DNA of 64,000 bases from Thermodesulfobacteriota bacterium. Its GTDB lineage: Bacteria; Desulfobacterota; Desulfobacteria; Desulfobacterales; JAUWMJ01. The position numbers were made by a program, and so were the translations under genes. The notes beneath the pieces are model-generated. The model was given only the letters and a program-made list of their open reading frames with translations. It did no database searches and had not been told where the DNA came from. The DNA lies in contig JAXHVO010000070.1 in the NCBI GenBank assembly GCA_034189135.1, positions 1-64,000 on the forward strand. Reading direction: 5' to 3'. This document shows, in pieces, positions 55,268 through 63,956 of this stretch (the first letter of the stretch is position 1; each line of letters begins with the position of its first letter).

Positions 55268-57670
55268 ATGAAGAAAAAACCAGATTCAAATTTGAAATCC
55301 AGAAAGCGAAATTCTGGACTAATGCAAATGAACGAACCTCTATCAAACCATCCTGTCAGAAACGAAGAACTTGAAATCGAGCGGGATCGTTATCGGGTAT
55401 TTATCGAAGATGTGGCGGATGGCTTTTTCGAAACCAACCTTCGGGGGAATTTTATTTTTTTTAACGATGCCATGTGCCGTATTTTCGGGTTTTCGCGAGA
55501 AGAGATCAAAGACCGTAATTTTCGGGAATTCATGGATGAAAAAAATGCGCAAGTTGCCTATGAGAGCTTTAACAAGCTCTATAGCAGCGGCAAAGGTGTG
55601 ACGGACATTATATGGGAGATTAATAGAAAAAACGGACAGATCTGTATCTTGGAGATTTCTTCTAACCTGATTATTGATAAAAATGGCGAAAAAACCGGGT
55701 TTAGGGGCATTGCCCGCGATGTGACCGAAAAGCACCTGGCCCAAAAGCGTGCCATCGAGTCTGAACAACTTGCCCAGAAACAGTATGAGGCAAGTCGCCG
55801 TGCTGAAAATCGCTACCGCGCGTTCCTTAAATTTTTGCCTGATCCGGTTTTTGTTTTCAACCTGGACAGCACGGTGGTTTATTTGAACCCTGCTTTTGAG
55901 AAAGTTTTTGGGTGGAACCTTAAGGAACTGAAAGGCAAGCAGATTCCCTTTGTCCCCTATTTTTTAAAGGAAGAGACACGTCAGGGAATTCAGAATCTGC
56001 TTGAAGAAAAGGTCGTTAACAACTTTGAAACGAAAAGATTGACCAAAGACGGGCGATTGCTTGATATCATCATTGACGGTGCCGTTTTTTTGGATGAAAA
56101 TAAAAAACCGGCCGGCCAGGTGATCACCCTCAGGGATGTGACACAGGAAAAGCGGATTGCTTTGAGCAATCAAACCCTGTTTCGAATTGCAAAGGCGCTC
56201 CATCACTACCGGGGTCTGGATGGACTGTTGGCTTTCATTACCAAAGAAACTCAAAATCTGATCGCTGTGGAAGGATCGTCCGTTATTCTGCTTGATGAAG
56301 AGAAAAAAGAGTTTTATTTTTTTGCAGCCACTTATGATGACAAGGTAGCAGGAAAAAAGTTTAAAGAGATCCGGTTTCCGGTAGATAAAGGAGTGGCAGG
56401 ACAGGTCTACAGGACAGGGAAACCGTTGATTGTCTCGGATACATCTAAAAGTCGGTATTTTTTCCATGGGGTGGATGAAAAATCAGATTATCAGACCAGA
56501 AACATGGTTGACGTCCCCATAAAGATTCAGGACCGGATGATCGGTGTGTTGTGCGCCGTTAATAAAAAAGAAGGGGAATTTGATCAGACGGATGTTGATT
56601 TGATGAGTACCATTGCAAATACTGCCGCCCTTCCCATTGAAAATGCCAGGATTAACCAGGAACTCAAACGTTCTTACGAGGAGGTAAAGAGCTTAAACCG
56701 AGCAAAAGATCGGGTCATTCATCATCTTTCCCATGAACTAAAAACACCGATTTCCGTTATGTCCGCCTCTATGGGTCTTTTGCAAAAAAGGCTTTCGGCG
56801 CTTAAGGATCGGAGCTGGGAAAATATTTTCACTAGAGCGAAAAGAAACATCAATCGTATTCTTGACATGCAATGCGTGATAGAAGATATCCTGCGAGAAA
56901 GAAATTACAAAACATACCATATGCTTTCCACCCTCCTTGACGCATGTACTGATGAACTGGAGGTGTTGATATCTGAGGAACTGGGCAAAGAGGATGCGGT
57001 TAAAAAGATACGACGGCGCATTGAGGAACTGTTTGGACCCCGAGAATCTATTCCCCAACAAATAAGGCTGAATGACTTTATCAGTGATAAGATTGAGAAG
57101 CTGCGACCAATGTTTGCCCACCGTAGGTGTCAACTGATAACAAAAGTGGAACCGGTTCAACTGATATCCATTCCTCCGGATGTCCTGGGGAAGATCGTAG
57201 CGGGTTTGATTCGGAACGCGGTGGAAAATACACCGGATTCAGGGAGAATTGAAGTGACGGTAAGTCAGGGAAATACAGGACCAGAATTTACCGTAAAAGA
57301 CTTCGGTGTTGGGATCACCGATGAAAACCAGCGGCTTATTTTTGATAATTATTTTACCACTTACGAAATCATGAACTATTCATCCCGGAAACCTTATGAT
57401 TTTATGGCTGGCGGCAAAGGGTTTGATTTGCTTCGCATAAAGATATTTTCCGAAAGGTACAATTTCAAACTAGAGATGGTTTCCACCCGGTGTGGTTTTA
57501 TTCCCCAACAAGAAGATTTTTGTGTTGGCAATGTGAATGATTGTGAGCATATAAAAAGCCAAAAAGACTGTTTAAATTCAGGGGGAACAACAATGACCAT
57601 AAAGTTTCCACCTGTCGAACAGGGGTCTTTAAGTGATAATAGTGGATTAAACAATGAAACAAATAAATAA
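55268..57670 (+). CDS. PAS-PAS-GAF hybrid sensor histidine kinase with Cys-rich ATPase lid
   Basis: 800 residues, no membrane segment, so a cytoplasmic sensor. PAS1 spans about 38-155, PAS2 about 182-297 and GAF about 303-460. The HisKA box HHLSHELKTPISV has the phospho-accepting H489. The HATPase N-box is GLIRNAVENTPDSG, then KDFGVGI. Late in the ATPase domain there is an insert with four cysteines (C742, C752, C759, C768; CX9CX6CX8C) before GGTTMTIKFPP. The start has no strong ribosome-binding site, and a Met at residue 19 or 21 is an alternative. It overlaps the next kinase gene by 17 bases. Confidence 0.88.
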   Translation: MKKKPDSNLKSRKRNSGLMQMNEPLSNHPVRNEELEIERDRYRVFIEDVADGFFETNLRGNFIFFNDAMCRIFGFSREEIKDRNFREFMDEKNAQVAYESFNKLYSSGKGVTDIIWEINRKNGQICILEISSNLIIDKNGEKTGFRGIARDVTEKHLAQKRAIESEQLAQKQYEASRRAENRYRAFLKFLPDPVFVFNLDSTVVYLNPAFEKVFGWNLKELKGKQIPFVPYFLKEETRQGIQNLLEEKVVNNFETKRLTKDGRLLDIIIDGAVFLDENKKPAGQVITLRDVTQEKRIALSNQTLFRIAKALHHYRGLDGLLAFITKETQNLIAVEGSSVILLDEEKKEFYFFAATYDDKVAGKKFKEIRFPVDKGVAGQVYRTGKPLIVSDTSKSRYFFHGVDEKSDYQTRNMVDVPIKIQDRMIGVLCAVNKKEGEFDQTDVDLMSTIANTAALPIENARINQELKRSYEEVKSLNRAKDRVIHHLSHELKTPISVMSASMGLLQKRLSALKDRSWENIFTRAKRNINRILDMQCVIEDILRERNYKTYHMLSTLLDACTDELEVLISEELGKEDAVKKIRRRIEELFGPRESIPQQIRLNDFISDKIEKLRPMFAHRRCQLITKVEPVQLISIPPDVLGKIVAGLIRNAVENTPDSGRIEVTVSQGNTGPEFTVKDFGVGITDENQRLIFDNYFTTYEIMNYSSRKPYDFMAGGKGFDLLRIKIFSERYNFKLEMVSTRCGFIPQQEDFCVGNVNDCEHIKSQKDCLNSGGTTMTIKFPPVEQGSLSDNSGLNNETNK

Positions 57671-58481
57671 CAAACAAAAAAATGCTAAACCCGATTCCCC
57701 GCAGCACTTCTTTCGTGAAATAGAAGTCGAGTTTTTGATCCATGAGTTAAAAGACCCTGTTTCAATTATTGAGACAGGTGTTCGCACTCTCCTGGAGAAA
57801 AGAGATAAATTTGGCACACTGTCATCCCGCCAGGAAAAGACCCTGAAACGTATTTTGCGAAACTCCAATAAAGCCCGTGCCATGTTGAATAGCTTACTGG
57901 AGATCGGAAGATCTGAAGCAGGCAGTTTTTACTGTTGTCATTTTCAGCCGGAAAAGACTGCCTACGTTATATTGATGGATGCTTTGGGGACCATTGGGGG
58001 GAATATTTGTGAGCAGTTCAGGACATGCAGCGAAGAAAGAGAAGCTGTTGAATTATTATCGCGTCACGGGATTTTTCTTGATATTGCTCCTCAGGTGACG
58101 GATATTAAGATGTATCAGGATGAAACAAAATTCAGGCAGATTGTGGGAAATCTGATAAAAAATGCGCTTCATTACCGTAAAGAGCGGATTGAAATAAAAG
58201 TGGATATCAAAAAAGATCATCTGATTGTTGATGTTATAGACGATGGCCCCGGCATTGATCCTGAGCATCACCAGGTAATCTTTCAACGTTATAAACAGGT
58301 GAAGGAATCTTCCGCATCTCCGCGGGGGGGGCACGGGCTGGGTCTGGCAGGAGCGCTCATTATGGCAAGGTGCCTTGGAGGGGATATAGAACTAAAAAGT
58401 AAAAAGGGAAAAGGGGCCAACTTCAGGCTGCTTCTTCCGGTTTCCTTTAAAAACGACGATGAGGAAAGAGGACGGCTTTAA
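57654..58481 (+). CDS. Histidine kinase core without sensor domain
   Basis: 275 residues. FLIHELKDPVSIIETG gives the phospho-acceptor H30, then the HATPase with GNLIKNALHY (N-box), DVIDDGPGID (G1) and GGHGLGLAGALIMAR (G2). There is no PAS, GAF or membrane part, so it probably receives its signal from the kinase upstream or from a protein partner. The ATG lies within the end of the previous gene (17-base overlap), so expression is coupled. Confidence 0.88.
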   Translation: MKQINNKQKNAKPDSPQHFFREIEVEFLIHELKDPVSIIETGVRTLLEKRDKFGTLSSRQEKTLKRILRNSNKARAMLNSLLEIGRSEAGSFYCCHFQPEKTAYVILMDALGTIGGNICEQFRTCSEEREAVELLSRHGIFLDIAPQVTDIKMYQDETKFRQIVGNLIKNALHYRKERIEIKVDIKKDHLIVDVIDDGPGIDPEHHQVIFQRYKQVKESSASPRGGHGLGLAGALIMARCLGGDIELKSKKGKGANFRLLLPVSFKNDDEERGRL

Positions 58482-58532
58482 ATAGGGTTACGAATTCACA
58501 GGAGTGATACAATATATAAAGGAGGAGCTGAA

Positions 58533-59090
58533 ATGACACAATCCGAATCAATTCTCAAAGGTAAAAATATCCTGGCGGTGGATGATGAAGAAGATATCCT
58601 GGAAACCATTGAAGACATTTTAGATGAGGCAAATGTTGAGTTTGCAGGTGACTATAAAAATGCGTCTAAAAAAATTAAAGACAACCGGTATGATCTGGTT
58701 ATCTTGGACATCATGGGTGTTGATGGACTCAAGTTGCTGGAAGAAGCTGTTGACCGGGAAATTCCAGCGGTGATGCTTACTGCCCATGCCATAAATCCTG
58801 AAACCTTGATGGAATCGATTCGCAAGGGAGCGATCTCATATCTTCCCAAAGAGACTCTTTCCGAATTGGATGTGCTTTTAAGCGATATCCTTGGCGCTCA
58901 TGAAAAAGGGAATCCCACCTGGAAACTGCTATTCGACAAACTGGGTGATTATTTTAATGAAAGGTTCGGACCGGACTGGAAAGAAAAAGATAAGGACTTC
59001 TGGTCTGATTTCAGCCGTACCTATATGATCAGCAAGGGGATTCAGAAACGACTTTTAAGCGATAAAAAGATCCTGGAAAAGGGTATTTAA
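58533..59090 (+). CDS. Response regulator, receiver domain with helical tail
   Basis: 185 residues. The receiver domain (about 11-125) has acidic residues in VDDEED, the phospho-acceptor D59 in VILDIMG and the switch Thr in VMLTAHA. The remaining ~60 residues (WKLLFDKLGDYFNERFGPDWKEKDKDFW in part) match no DNA-binding or enzyme domain I recognise. AGGAGG precedes the ATG. It is probably the partner of the two kinases upstream. Confidence 0.87.
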   Translation: MTQSESILKGKNILAVDDEEDILETIEDILDEANVEFAGDYKNASKKIKDNRYDLVILDIMGVDGLKLLEEAVDREIPAVMLTAHAINPETLMESIRKGAISYLPKETLSELDVLLSDILGAHEKGNPTWKLLFDKLGDYFNERFGPDWKEKDKDFWSDFSRTYMISKGIQKRLLSDKKILEKGI

Positions 59091-59216
59091 GACCGGTTTG
59101 TCAAATGGTTTACGTCGAACCCGGGGTTAAATATTGGTTCCTACTTTCATGATTGTTTATGAATTGTCTTCCGATTAGTTGTAGTTAATTAAGGCAAAAC
59201 AAATGGGTTGTTCCAA

Positions 59217-59651
59217 AGGATTCAAGGGGTCAGGGATTCCAGGATTCGAGTGATTTTTCATAGAACAGGGGAATATGCTATAGAATTATAAAGAGTTGAA
59301 AGTCTGGCAAAAGTCATACCAACTCCGTTTAGAGATATATAGAATAACGGCAAAATTCCCAAAAGAAGAAAGATACGGTCTGACTTCACAGATCAGAAGA
59401 TCGGTTGTTTCTATTCCTTCAAATATAGCAGAAGGATATGGAAGAAAGACAACCTTGGATTATATTAGAATGCTTTACATATCTTATGGCTCTGTGTGCG
59501 AATTGGAGACACAGATATTATTAGCAGGGGATTTAGATTTAATTTAAAAAGATGAGTTGAGTACCCTGAACAAAAACATAGCGGAAATCGAAAGAGTGTT
59601 AAAAGCACTGATAAAGTCTTTAGAAAACAAACCCTTGAATCCTTGACCCCT
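59217..59651. repeat. Palindromic 8-mer array flanking an S23-type gene, locus G
   Basis: The left array 59217-59256 is octamers such as AGGATTCA, AGGGGTCA and AGGATTCG. The right array 59628-59651 reads AGGGGTCA, AGGATTCA and AGGGTTTG on the minus strand. The arms enclose the broken four-helix-bundle gene, whose last codons lie inside the right arm. Confidence 0.75.
59275..59646 (+). pseudogene. Broken four-helix-bundle protein gene (S23 / 23S rRNA intervening-sequence type)
   Basis: The readable part, LKVWQKSYQLRLEIYRITAKFP then SQIRRSVVSIPSNIAEGYGR, is the hallmark of the four-helix-bundle (S23/IVP, Avd-like) family. Two in-frame stops break it: TAG at 59281, early after the presumed ATG at 59275, and TAA at 59545. 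Beyond the second stop the frame continues as KDELSTLNKNIAEIERVLKALIKSL, exactly the expected last helix, to a stop at 59644. It is therefore an inactivated full-length gene of about 123 codons. A shortened protein from TTG 59296 is possible but would lack the last helix. Confidence 0.8.
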
Positions 59652-59689
59652 CTTTTCCAACCAAATTGGAGAAGAACCTTGTTTATTAT

Positions 59690-60118
59690 TTATTTTTCCA
59701 GAAAAGGAATCGGCTTGCCGGTACAAAATGCCAGGGCCTGGCAAATAGCAATTAACTGGCCATCCGCATCTTTAACCTTGATATCATAGACAGCGGTTTT
59801 TTTGGTCTGGCTGACTTTCTGTGCTTCGGCCCGCAGGCGTACTCCTGTTTTCGGGCTCGATACATAAGTCACATTTATGTTTAATGCCACGGCTATGGTT
59901 CCGTCTGTTTGCCCTGCAGTTTCAAAGGCCTCATCAATAAGGGAGTATATGGCCCCCCCGTGTGCCCTTTGGTAGATGTTGTTCATGATTTCCGGGTTAT
60001 AAATCATTTCCACCGCAGAAAATCCTTTCTCCAATTCAACCAACTCCATGTTCAACGCCTGGGCATAAGGCTCCTTTTTTACTGCTTTCAAAATACACTG
60101 TTTAACCGCCTGGTCCAT
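59690..60118 (-). CDS. PaaI-family hotdog thioesterase
   Basis: 142 residues, a single hotdog domain. The catalytic-site motif is AHGGAIYSLIDEAF (about 53-66), followed by NINVTYVSSPKTGVRLRAEA. Members hydrolyse acyl-CoA or aryl-CoA esters. The gene is alone on the minus strand between accessory loci. The substrate cannot be inferred. Confidence 0.87.
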   Translation of the reverse strand: MDQAVKQCILKAVKKEPYAQALNMELVELEKGFSAVEMIYNPEIMNNIYQRAHGGAIYSLIDEAFETAGQTDGTIAVALNINVTYVSSPKTGVRLRAEAQKVSQTKKTAVYDIKVKDADGQLIAICQALAFCTGKPIPFLEK

Positions 60119-60137
60119 AATATAACTCCATATTTTA

Positions 60138-60385
60138 TTGACGATTTGAGATTTAAGATTTAAAGAAATAAAAGGTGTAACTATTCACGTAGTCAGGCTG
60201 AAGCTGTTTAGATTGAAGGCTGAAGGGGCCATAAGAGCAAGATTGCCGTGTTTTGGCGGAATGTGATTCTCACAACAAACATGGCTTAATAATGAGCTTT
60301 TTCCTAACAATCTTCAACCTTCAGTCTATCCACCTGAGTATAGCGTCTTATATAAATCTTCAATCCACCATCGTCAATGTTCAAT
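60138..60385. repeat. Nested palindromic 7-mer arrays, locus F
   Basis: The outer arms are 60138-60165 (TTGACGA, TTTGAGA and others) and 60351-60385 (ATTGAAC, ATTGACG, ATTGAAG on the minus strand). The inner arms are 60193-60228 (AGGCTGA words) and 60306-60337 (AGACTGA, AGGTTGA on the minus strand). Most of the 430-base gap between the thioesterase and TRAP operon 2 is thus occupied. Confidence 0.6.
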
Positions 60386-60393
60386 TTTTTGCC

Positions 60394-60425
60394 TTGACTT
60401 GAATACGTTGTAGCTGTAATGTAGC
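60394..60425 (+). promoter_or_regulatory. Promoter region of TRAP operon 2 with shared motif
   Basis: TTGACT at 60394-60399, a 17-base spacer and TAATGT at 60417-60422. The -10 lies inside GTAGCTGTAATGTAGC (60410-60425), the same motif as at 51409-51424. The leader to the ATG is about 120 bases. Confidence 0.55.
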
Positions 60426-60548
60426 CAAAATAAAGCTTCTTTATCAACAATAAAAAAACTTAAGCGAGGGAAAGGAGGTGCAAAAAATTTAAGCATAGGA
60501 TAACGTTTATAGTTCATTCTTATCTTTTTTATTAAGGAGGGGAGCAAA

Positions 60549-61571
60549 ATGAAAAGAAAAATCTTTTTATTCTTGGCGGTTGCATTCATCGGATTGGCCT
60601 TTATCGTCACCGGGGTCACCACGGCTGAAGCCAAAACCTTAAAACTTACCTACAGTTGTTTTTTCCCACCCACCCACATCCAGAGTAAATTAGCCGAATC
60701 ATGGTCCAAGGAAGTTGGAAAACGGACCGATGGTAGAATTAAAGTCGAATATTATGCCGGACAGACCCTGACCAAGGCCAAACAGTGTTATGACGGGACC
60801 GTAGAGGGGATTTCTGATTTGGGTTTTTCCGTTCTGGCATATACCCGCGGCCGATTTCCTCTGATGTCGGCGGTTGATTTGCCTTTGGGATATACCAGCG
60901 GGAAAGTGGCCACCGAAGTCATCAACCGGGTGTATAAGAAATTCAAACCCAAGGAACTTTCCGATGTAAAGGTGATGTATCTGCATGCCCATGGTCCGGG
61001 ACTGGTTCACACCAAAGGCAAGGCGGTGAGAACGCTCAAGGATATGAAGGGTCTCAAGCTGAGGGGACACGGAACCAGTGCACTGGTGGTAAAGGCACTT
61101 GGAGGAACACCTGTTCCCATGCCAATGCCTGAGACTTATCAGTCCATTCAGAAAGGTGTGGTTAGTGGGTCAGTATATCCCCTTGAAGCCAATAAGGGAT
61201 GGAAACTGGGAGAAGTGACCGATTATGTGACCTGTGCATTTTCTGCAGCCTATACCACATCATTTTTCGTAGTAATGAATAAGGATAAATGGAACAAAAT
61301 AGCCAAAAAAGATCAGAAAATTATCGAGCAGATCAACGAAGAATGGATTATAAAACATGGCGAAGCCTGGGACAGCAGTGATATGAAAGGGATTAAATTC
61401 TTTTTAAATCAGGGCGGACAGATGATCGGCCTTGATAAAAGAGAAGCCCAAAAATGGGAAAAGGCGGTGGCTCCCATTATTGGTGATTATGTGAAAAAGA
61501 CAGAAGCAAAGGGCCTTCCGGCTCAAAAGGTCGTTGATTTTACCATCAAGACCCTAAACAGTCTGCAATAG
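60549..61571 (+). CDS. TRAP transporter substrate-binding protein (DctP family), system 2
   Basis: 340 residues with a signal peptide ending in TTAEA (about residue 28). DctP features are WSKEVGKRTDGRIKVEYYAGQTL (in part), KGLKLRGHGT with the ligand-binding Arg, and SIQKGVVSGSVYPLEA. GGAGGGG precedes the ATG. It is only distantly similar to system 1, so a different ligand is likely. Confidence 0.9.
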   Translation: MKRKIFLFLAVAFIGLAFIVTGVTTAEAKTLKLTYSCFFPPTHIQSKLAESWSKEVGKRTDGRIKVEYYAGQTLTKAKQCYDGTVEGISDLGFSVLAYTRGRFPLMSAVDLPLGYTSGKVATEVINRVYKKFKPKELSDVKVMYLHAHGPGLVHTKGKAVRTLKDMKGLKLRGHGTSALVVKALGGTPVPMPMPETYQSIQKGVVSGSVYPLEANKGWKLGEVTDYVTCAFSAAYTTSFFVVMNKDKWNKIAKKDQKIIEQINEEWIIKHGEAWDSSDMKGIKFFLNQGGQMIGLDKREAQKWEKAVAPIIGDYVKKTEAKGLPAQKVVDFTIKTLNSLQ

Positions 61572-61652
61572 CTTTTTAGACGGGGAGGGGGCAAAATTAT
61601 TTTTGTCTTCTCCCCAAATGGGTAAGTTAGAAAAAAATAGGATAAATTTACC

Positions 61653-62141
61653 ATGAAAAAGATTTGGGAAATTTTTGAATGGGTTCTGGATAAATTAAAG
61701 ATTCTGGGCGCCACCTGTCTGGTAGGAATGACGGCTTTAACCTGTGTGGATGTGGTGGGGCGTTTTTTTGGTCACCCGGTTTTCGGTTCTGTTGAGCTGG
61801 TCACTTTTATGGCGACGCTTTCAGTGGCGCTGGCACTGCCATACACGCACCAGGTCAAAGGGCATATCGGGGTGGAAATTCTGGTCAGGTTGTTTTCCCA
61901 AAAGACCCAGACCATTATTGAACTTTGTACCAGTTTTTTAAGCCTGGGCTTGTTTGCCTTAATCACCTGGCGAATGGTTGTTTATGCCCGTACCATGCAA
62001 AAATCGGGTGAAGTATCCATGAATCTGGAGTTGCCCCAACATGCCATTATCTATGTCACCTCTTTTTGCTTTCTTATGTTCTTTTTACTGATTATCCAAG
62101 ACATCACCCGATATATTAAAGTATTAAAAGGAAAAAAATGA
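61653..62141 (+). CDS. TRAP transporter small permease (DctQ), system 2
   Basis: 162 residues with four hydrophobic segments and the conserved FGSVELVTFMATLSVALALPY region. The dctM start overlaps its stop by 4 bases (ATGA). Confidence 0.9.
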   Translation: MKKIWEIFEWVLDKLKILGATCLVGMTALTCVDVVGRFFGHPVFGSVELVTFMATLSVALALPYTHQVKGHIGVEILVRLFSQKTQTIIELCTSFLSLGLFALITWRMVVYARTMQKSGEVSMNLELPQHAIIYVTSFCFLMFFLLIIQDITRYIKVLKGKK

Positions 62142-63451
62142 ATCCGACACTAATTGGTATCATTGGTATTGTCATTATGCTGGCCCTTTTCATGACCCGC
62201 ATGCCGGTTGCCTATGTCATGGCTATGGTCGGCTTTGTGGGTTTTGCATTTATGATTTCAATTAAAGGCGGCCTTAACCTTCTATCGAGAAATATTTATG
62301 AGGTTTTTTCTTCTTACGGTCTAACCACCATCCCTCTTTTTATTCTCATGGGCCAGATTGCATTTAACGCCGGGATCAGCCGCAGGCTGTATGACACGGC
62401 ATATAAATTTTTAGGCAGCATACGGGGCGGTCTGGCAATGGCCACCGTGAGTGCCTGTACCGCTTTCGGGGCGGTCTGCGGGTCAAGTCCGGCGACTGCG
62501 GCAACCATGGCCACAGTGGGACTACCTGAAATGAGGCGTTATAACTATAACGATGAACTGTCCGCCGGTGCGGTGGCATCGGGAGGAGGGTTGGGCATGA
62601 TCATGCCGCCCAGCGTGGTATTAATCGTTTATGGCGTGTTAACGGAACAATCCATTGGCGCCCTGTTCGTTTCAGGCATTCTGCCGGCGATTCTTATCAC
62701 CATTTTGTTTATTATTTGCATATTTATTCGATGCATCATTTCTCCCGACCAGGGCCCTAGAGGCGAAAAATTTACCTGGGCGGAACGGATAAAATCATTG
62801 TCAGGAATGGGCGATACCCTGTTCGTGTTTTTAATGGTCATGGGTGGGCTTTTTTTTGGAATCTTTACACCCACAGAGGCGGCGGCGGTGGGTGTTTTTG
62901 GCGTGCTTTTGGTGTCGGTGGTTCGCCGGCAGCTGACCTGGCAGGGATTTGTTAAATCGTTATATGAAACACTGAGAACATCATGCATGGTGATGTTTCT
63001 CATCGCCGGTGCCGTGGTATTCGGTAAATTCCTTGCGGTAACCCGAATTCCTTTTAATATTGCCAGCTGGGTCGGTGGCTTTGATTTGCCCCCTTTCATG
63101 ATTTTGGCCATGATCGTGCTGGTATATTTTATCGGCGGTTGTGTGATGGACGCACTGGCTTTGATCATGCTTACCATACCTATCTTTTACCCTGTGATAC
63201 TTAATATTGGATACGATCCGATCTGGTTTGGTATTATCATCGTGCTGGTCACCCAGATGGGAGTGATCACACCACCGGTGGGAATTAACGTTTACGTGGT
63301 TTATGGAGTGGCAGAAGGGGTGGTGGGCGGTGTTCGTCTTGAATCGATCTTTAAGGGAATCATTCCATTTTTAATTGCCATAATTGTGGGAATTGTTATT
63401 TTAGTGGCATTTCCGCAGATCATTCTCGTTTTACCCAATATGATGTATTGA
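62138..63451 (+). CDS. TRAP transporter large permease (DctM), system 2
   Basis: 437 residues, about 12 membrane segments. TAFGAVCGSSPATAATMATVG, GGGLGMIMPPSVVLIVYGV and FTPTEAAAVGVFGVLLVS are DctM motifs. It is the last gene of operon 2. No ACT gene follows, unlike system 1. Confidence 0.93.
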   Translation: MNPTLIGIIGIVIMLALFMTRMPVAYVMAMVGFVGFAFMISIKGGLNLLSRNIYEVFSSYGLTTIPLFILMGQIAFNAGISRRLYDTAYKFLGSIRGGLAMATVSACTAFGAVCGSSPATAATMATVGLPEMRRYNYNDELSAGAVASGGGLGMIMPPSVVLIVYGVLTEQSIGALFVSGILPAILITILFIICIFIRCIISPDQGPRGEKFTWAERIKSLSGMGDTLFVFLMVMGGLFFGIFTPTEAAAVGVFGVLLVSVVRRQLTWQGFVKSLYETLRTSCMVMFLIAGAVVFGKFLAVTRIPFNIASWVGGFDLPPFMILAMIVLVYFIGGCVMDALALIMLTIPIFYPVILNIGYDPIWFGIIIVLVTQMGVITPPVGINVYVVYGVAEGVVGGVRLESIFKGIIPFLIAIIVGIVILVAFPQIILVLPNMMY

Positions 63452-63464
63452 TGCCATCGGTGAT

Positions 63465-63483
63465 ACTTTTTACGAAGCCATCA
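63465..63483. repeat. Relic end of the 6169-6296 element
   Basis: ACTTTTTACGAAGCCATCA matches the right end of the element at 6278-6296 at 17 of 19 positions. The rest of that element is not recognisable here. It lies just after the dctM stop. Confidence 0.6.
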
Positions 63484-63539
63484 AAAATGATTGATTCATA
63501 AGAAATTGAACTTATAATGTTTTAAGGTATGATTTTAGC

Positions 63540-63568
63540 TTGTTTTTTATGAAAAAAGGTACTATAGT
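63540..63568 (+). promoter_or_regulatory. Promoter of the cold-shock gene
   Basis: TTGTTT at 63540-63545, a 17-base spacer and TATAGT at 63563-63568. This leaves an mRNA leader of about 120 bases before the coding start, as is usual for cspA-type genes whose leaders act as thermosensors. Confidence 0.55.
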
Positions 63569-63696
63569 ATAACCAATCAATAAAGGACCGACCTTAATTG
63601 GCGGGCCGGTTTCGTTCTGAAGGAAAGATCCATTTGTCAAAGTGGCAACCTGCAGTTTGGAACCATGAGAAATTTTACATAAAGGAGGGTTTCACT

Positions 63697-63897
63697 ATGG
63701 CTAATGGAATTGTAAAATGGTTTAATAGCGGCAAAGGCTATGGCTTCATTGAGCAAGAAGATGGTCCGGATGTATTTGTTCATCATACCGGAATTAATGC
63801 AACCGGTTTTAAGACTCTTAATGAGGGTGACCGAGTTTCCTTTGACATAGAACAGGGACAAAAAGGTCCTGCTGCGGTAAATGTTACTGTGGTTTAG
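63697..63897 (+). CDS. Cold-shock protein (CspA family)
   Basis: 66 residues from ATG 63697 with AAAGGAGGG upstream; the longer frame is not conserved. RNA-binding motifs RNP1 (KGYGFIEQ) and RNP2 (VFVHHTGI) are intact. It melts RNA structure as an RNA chaperone. The paralogue type cannot be told. It is monocistronic, with its own promoter and terminator. Confidence 0.95.
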   Translation: MANGIVKWFNSGKGYGFIEQEDGPDVFVHHTGINATGFKTLNEGDRVSFDIEQGQKGPAAVNVTVV

Positions 63898-63915
63898 TTT
63901 ACCATTTATAAATTA

Positions 63916-63956
63916 AAAAAGGGCATTCCATCGTATGAGAAAGGGATGCCCTTTTT
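63916..63956 (+). terminator. Intrinsic terminator after the cold-shock gene
   Basis: A stem of 14 bases (AAAAAGGGCATTCC with GGGATGCCCTTTTT, one G-U) and a 13-base loop, ending in the T-run at 63952-63956. Confidence 0.85.

Noticed and set aside
59296-59547. An intact 83-residue four-helix-bundle gene
   Set aside because: The frame continues past the stop with the expected last helix, and a stop also interrupts the N-terminus, so it is better called a pseudogene.
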